A stretch of DNA of 41,509 nt from Plakobranchus ocellatus. Taxonomy: Eukaryota; Mollusca; Gastropoda; Plakobranchidae. Within the stretch, counting starts at the first letter, position 1. The number at the start of each line of letters is the position of its first letter. The stretch is from assembly GCA_019648995.1 (NCBI GenBank), contig BLXT01003184.1, forward strand, positions 252,786 to 294,294, read 5' to 3'. The translations under genes were made by a program, and so were the position numbers. A model generated the notes under the pieces. It searched no databases, was not told the origin of the DNA, and worked only from the letters and a program-made list of their open reading frames with translations. Positions 40,065 through 41,509 of the stretch are shown here, one piece after another.

Positions 40065-41509
40065 CCTCTTTCTTTTTAAGTGCTGCACACCCCTCCCTTC
40101 CAAGTTCTTTATCCTACCTCTCCCTCAATCCAAAATATTTAAGGCCTATCAGGTGTCGTTATTGTAAGTTTCCCATAAATGTCACAATGTCCTTTTCTTA
40201 CCCTCTGTAAAATCATTTTTACCAACCCCTCATAAAATTTTTTTTTAAAAGCTGGTTAAATCAAACCTACGCATCCCACAAAAGAAAAGAAATGGTAAGG
40301 TGTTGAAAATTGTGGAAAAATGCTGCACATCGCCGTTCACACTGGGAACAACCATTTTCCATGCCCTATAGTTCAAGCATAACTTCAAGATACAAAAGAA
40401 TTAATATCCAATACATTTAAACATAGAACTTTTGAATTTATTCAGTTTGCTCCATGGGTCATGCTGCCAGCTTCCTCTGACTTTTTGCTGCAGGGTTGAT
40501 GCTCAATGTGATTCAAATATGCCATTGTTGCTCTCATTGTTGTGTGTTGCTGTTCTTATATTTGATGATTTTAATATATTTTTTTGTACTTTTGCATTTA
40601 TTTACCAACATAATTATGTGATCAGCAGTAAAAGATGTTTTGTGGAGTAGAAGAACACTTATAGGAATAATATGAAAGATATAAGGCATATTATTTTTAT
40701 GGAAATAGTTTGTCATGCTTAGTTCTAGACATTAAGAAAAATGTAAATATTATGAAATGTAAGTGCATTTTAACATTTTTTTTTGTTGTGTTCAATCTGG
40801 TTACTTTTTATATTGCTTTGCAGTGTGCTTTTCTATTACTTCTCTAGTCCTTTTCTTATTTGAATGTTGGTATTATAGCAACTGCAGTGATAAATAATGC
40901 AATGGTCAGGATTCAAAATGTTTCCTTTGTATATTTATTTTACCTTTGTGTGCATAGCCGGCTCAGTACCTCAGTGACCTCCTCTTAAAAAAAATGACCC
41001 ATAGCAAAATTCCCTGCATATTTTTGGTGAAGCTTCACTAACCCATGTGCTGCTATAACCAATCATAGTATATTGCTTCAGCTATTTGAGACAAAAGTGG
41101 AAAGTTAATTCTGACTGATAAGGCAAAAATGAATTCTAATTATTTATACATATTCATTTTCAAATTAAAAAGTTTAAGTAATGATGCTTGGAACAAATAA
41201 TTTATACTAAAAATTTTAAGAATTTAAGAGAAAAACAAGCTCTGAAATGTTCTTTAATAATTGAAAGGTAAATTGCATTTTTAAAAAGGAAATGAAAGAG
41301 AACAATTGTTTTCATAAATTTGTTCGGCATTTATATCACATCAAAATGTTACAACAACAAGATGCCGTATACTTTTGGAAAAGTTTAGGTTTTTTTAAAA
41401 TTAATAATCTTGTTTAAAATGCATAAAGAAAAGGGAGAAACATACATGTAATCCAATGAAGATTATGTCAATGGCCTCAAATTAATGAATTTTTCCTTTT
41501 CTTTTTTTT
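40065..41509 (+). other. SHOC2 3' UTR and flanking sequence
   Basis: No further coding exon was recognised. No canonical AATAAA hexamer was seen after the stop. Weak candidates are ATTAAA at 41164-41169 and CATAAA variants near 40170 and 40229, so the cleavage site cannot be placed. Confidence 0.55.

Noticed and set aside
1-41509. CRISPR arrays, operons, bacterial-type promoters or phage modules
   Set aside because: No regularly spaced repeats or prokaryotic gene organisation; spliced exons show the window is eukaryotic.

Overview
This is a eukaryotic genomic window: AT-rich, intron-dense and full of decayed transposable elements. Its one recognisable cellular gene, on the + strand, encodes an invertebrate orthologue of SHOC2 (Sur-8/SOC-2), the leucine-rich-repeat scaffold of the RAS-RAF pathway. 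The small LRR exons, long AT-rich introns, TAGATC-type simple repeats, RTE/CR1-like LINE relics and a tRNA-derived SINE suggest a lophotrochozoan, probably a mollusc. The species cannot be fixed from the sequence.

Layout. Positions 1-4.8 kb hold no cellular gene. They contain a C17-A9-G16 foldback, a decayed Ty3/gypsy pol (about 300-1720), and fragments of a non-LTR element with an endonuclease-like piece near 2850-2965 and an RT/C-terminal piece at 3560-4540. The stretch ends in a G-rich tract with a 2-base gap. Positions 4.8-8.8 kb are presumptive upstream or 5' intron sequence, with a TAGATC satellite and a TTAA-flanked, 14-bp-TIR (piggyBac-like) element at 6503-7203.

The SHOC2 gene runs from a 5' UTR/first coding exon (8847-9241) to the stop codon at 40062-40064. 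Fifteen coding exons join in frame to a 590-residue protein with 20 LRRs, the SHOC2 number. One short exon that should carry the start of LRR1 is not visible in intron 2 and probably lies in the 346-N gap at 15123-15468.

The introns hold several dispersed repeats. There are two near-identical 247-bp TIR elements (introns 2 and 13), three copies of an unnamed repeat R1 (introns 2, 3 and 12) and two copies of an unnamed repeat R2 (introns 3 and 13). Intron 5 has a LINE fragment split by a TTAA-duplicating insertion, plus a convergent inverted SINE pair ending 85 bp before exon 6. Intron 14 has a second, longer relic of the same LINE.

No new enzymatic system, operon, CRISPR array or RNA gene was found. 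The most noteworthy items are the nested TTAA insertion whose empty site can be read from the second LINE copy, the two TTAA elements sharing a TAGATC-built Asp-Leu coding tract, the inverted SINE pair next to a constitutive exon, and the clustered upstream ORFs before the SHOC2 start.
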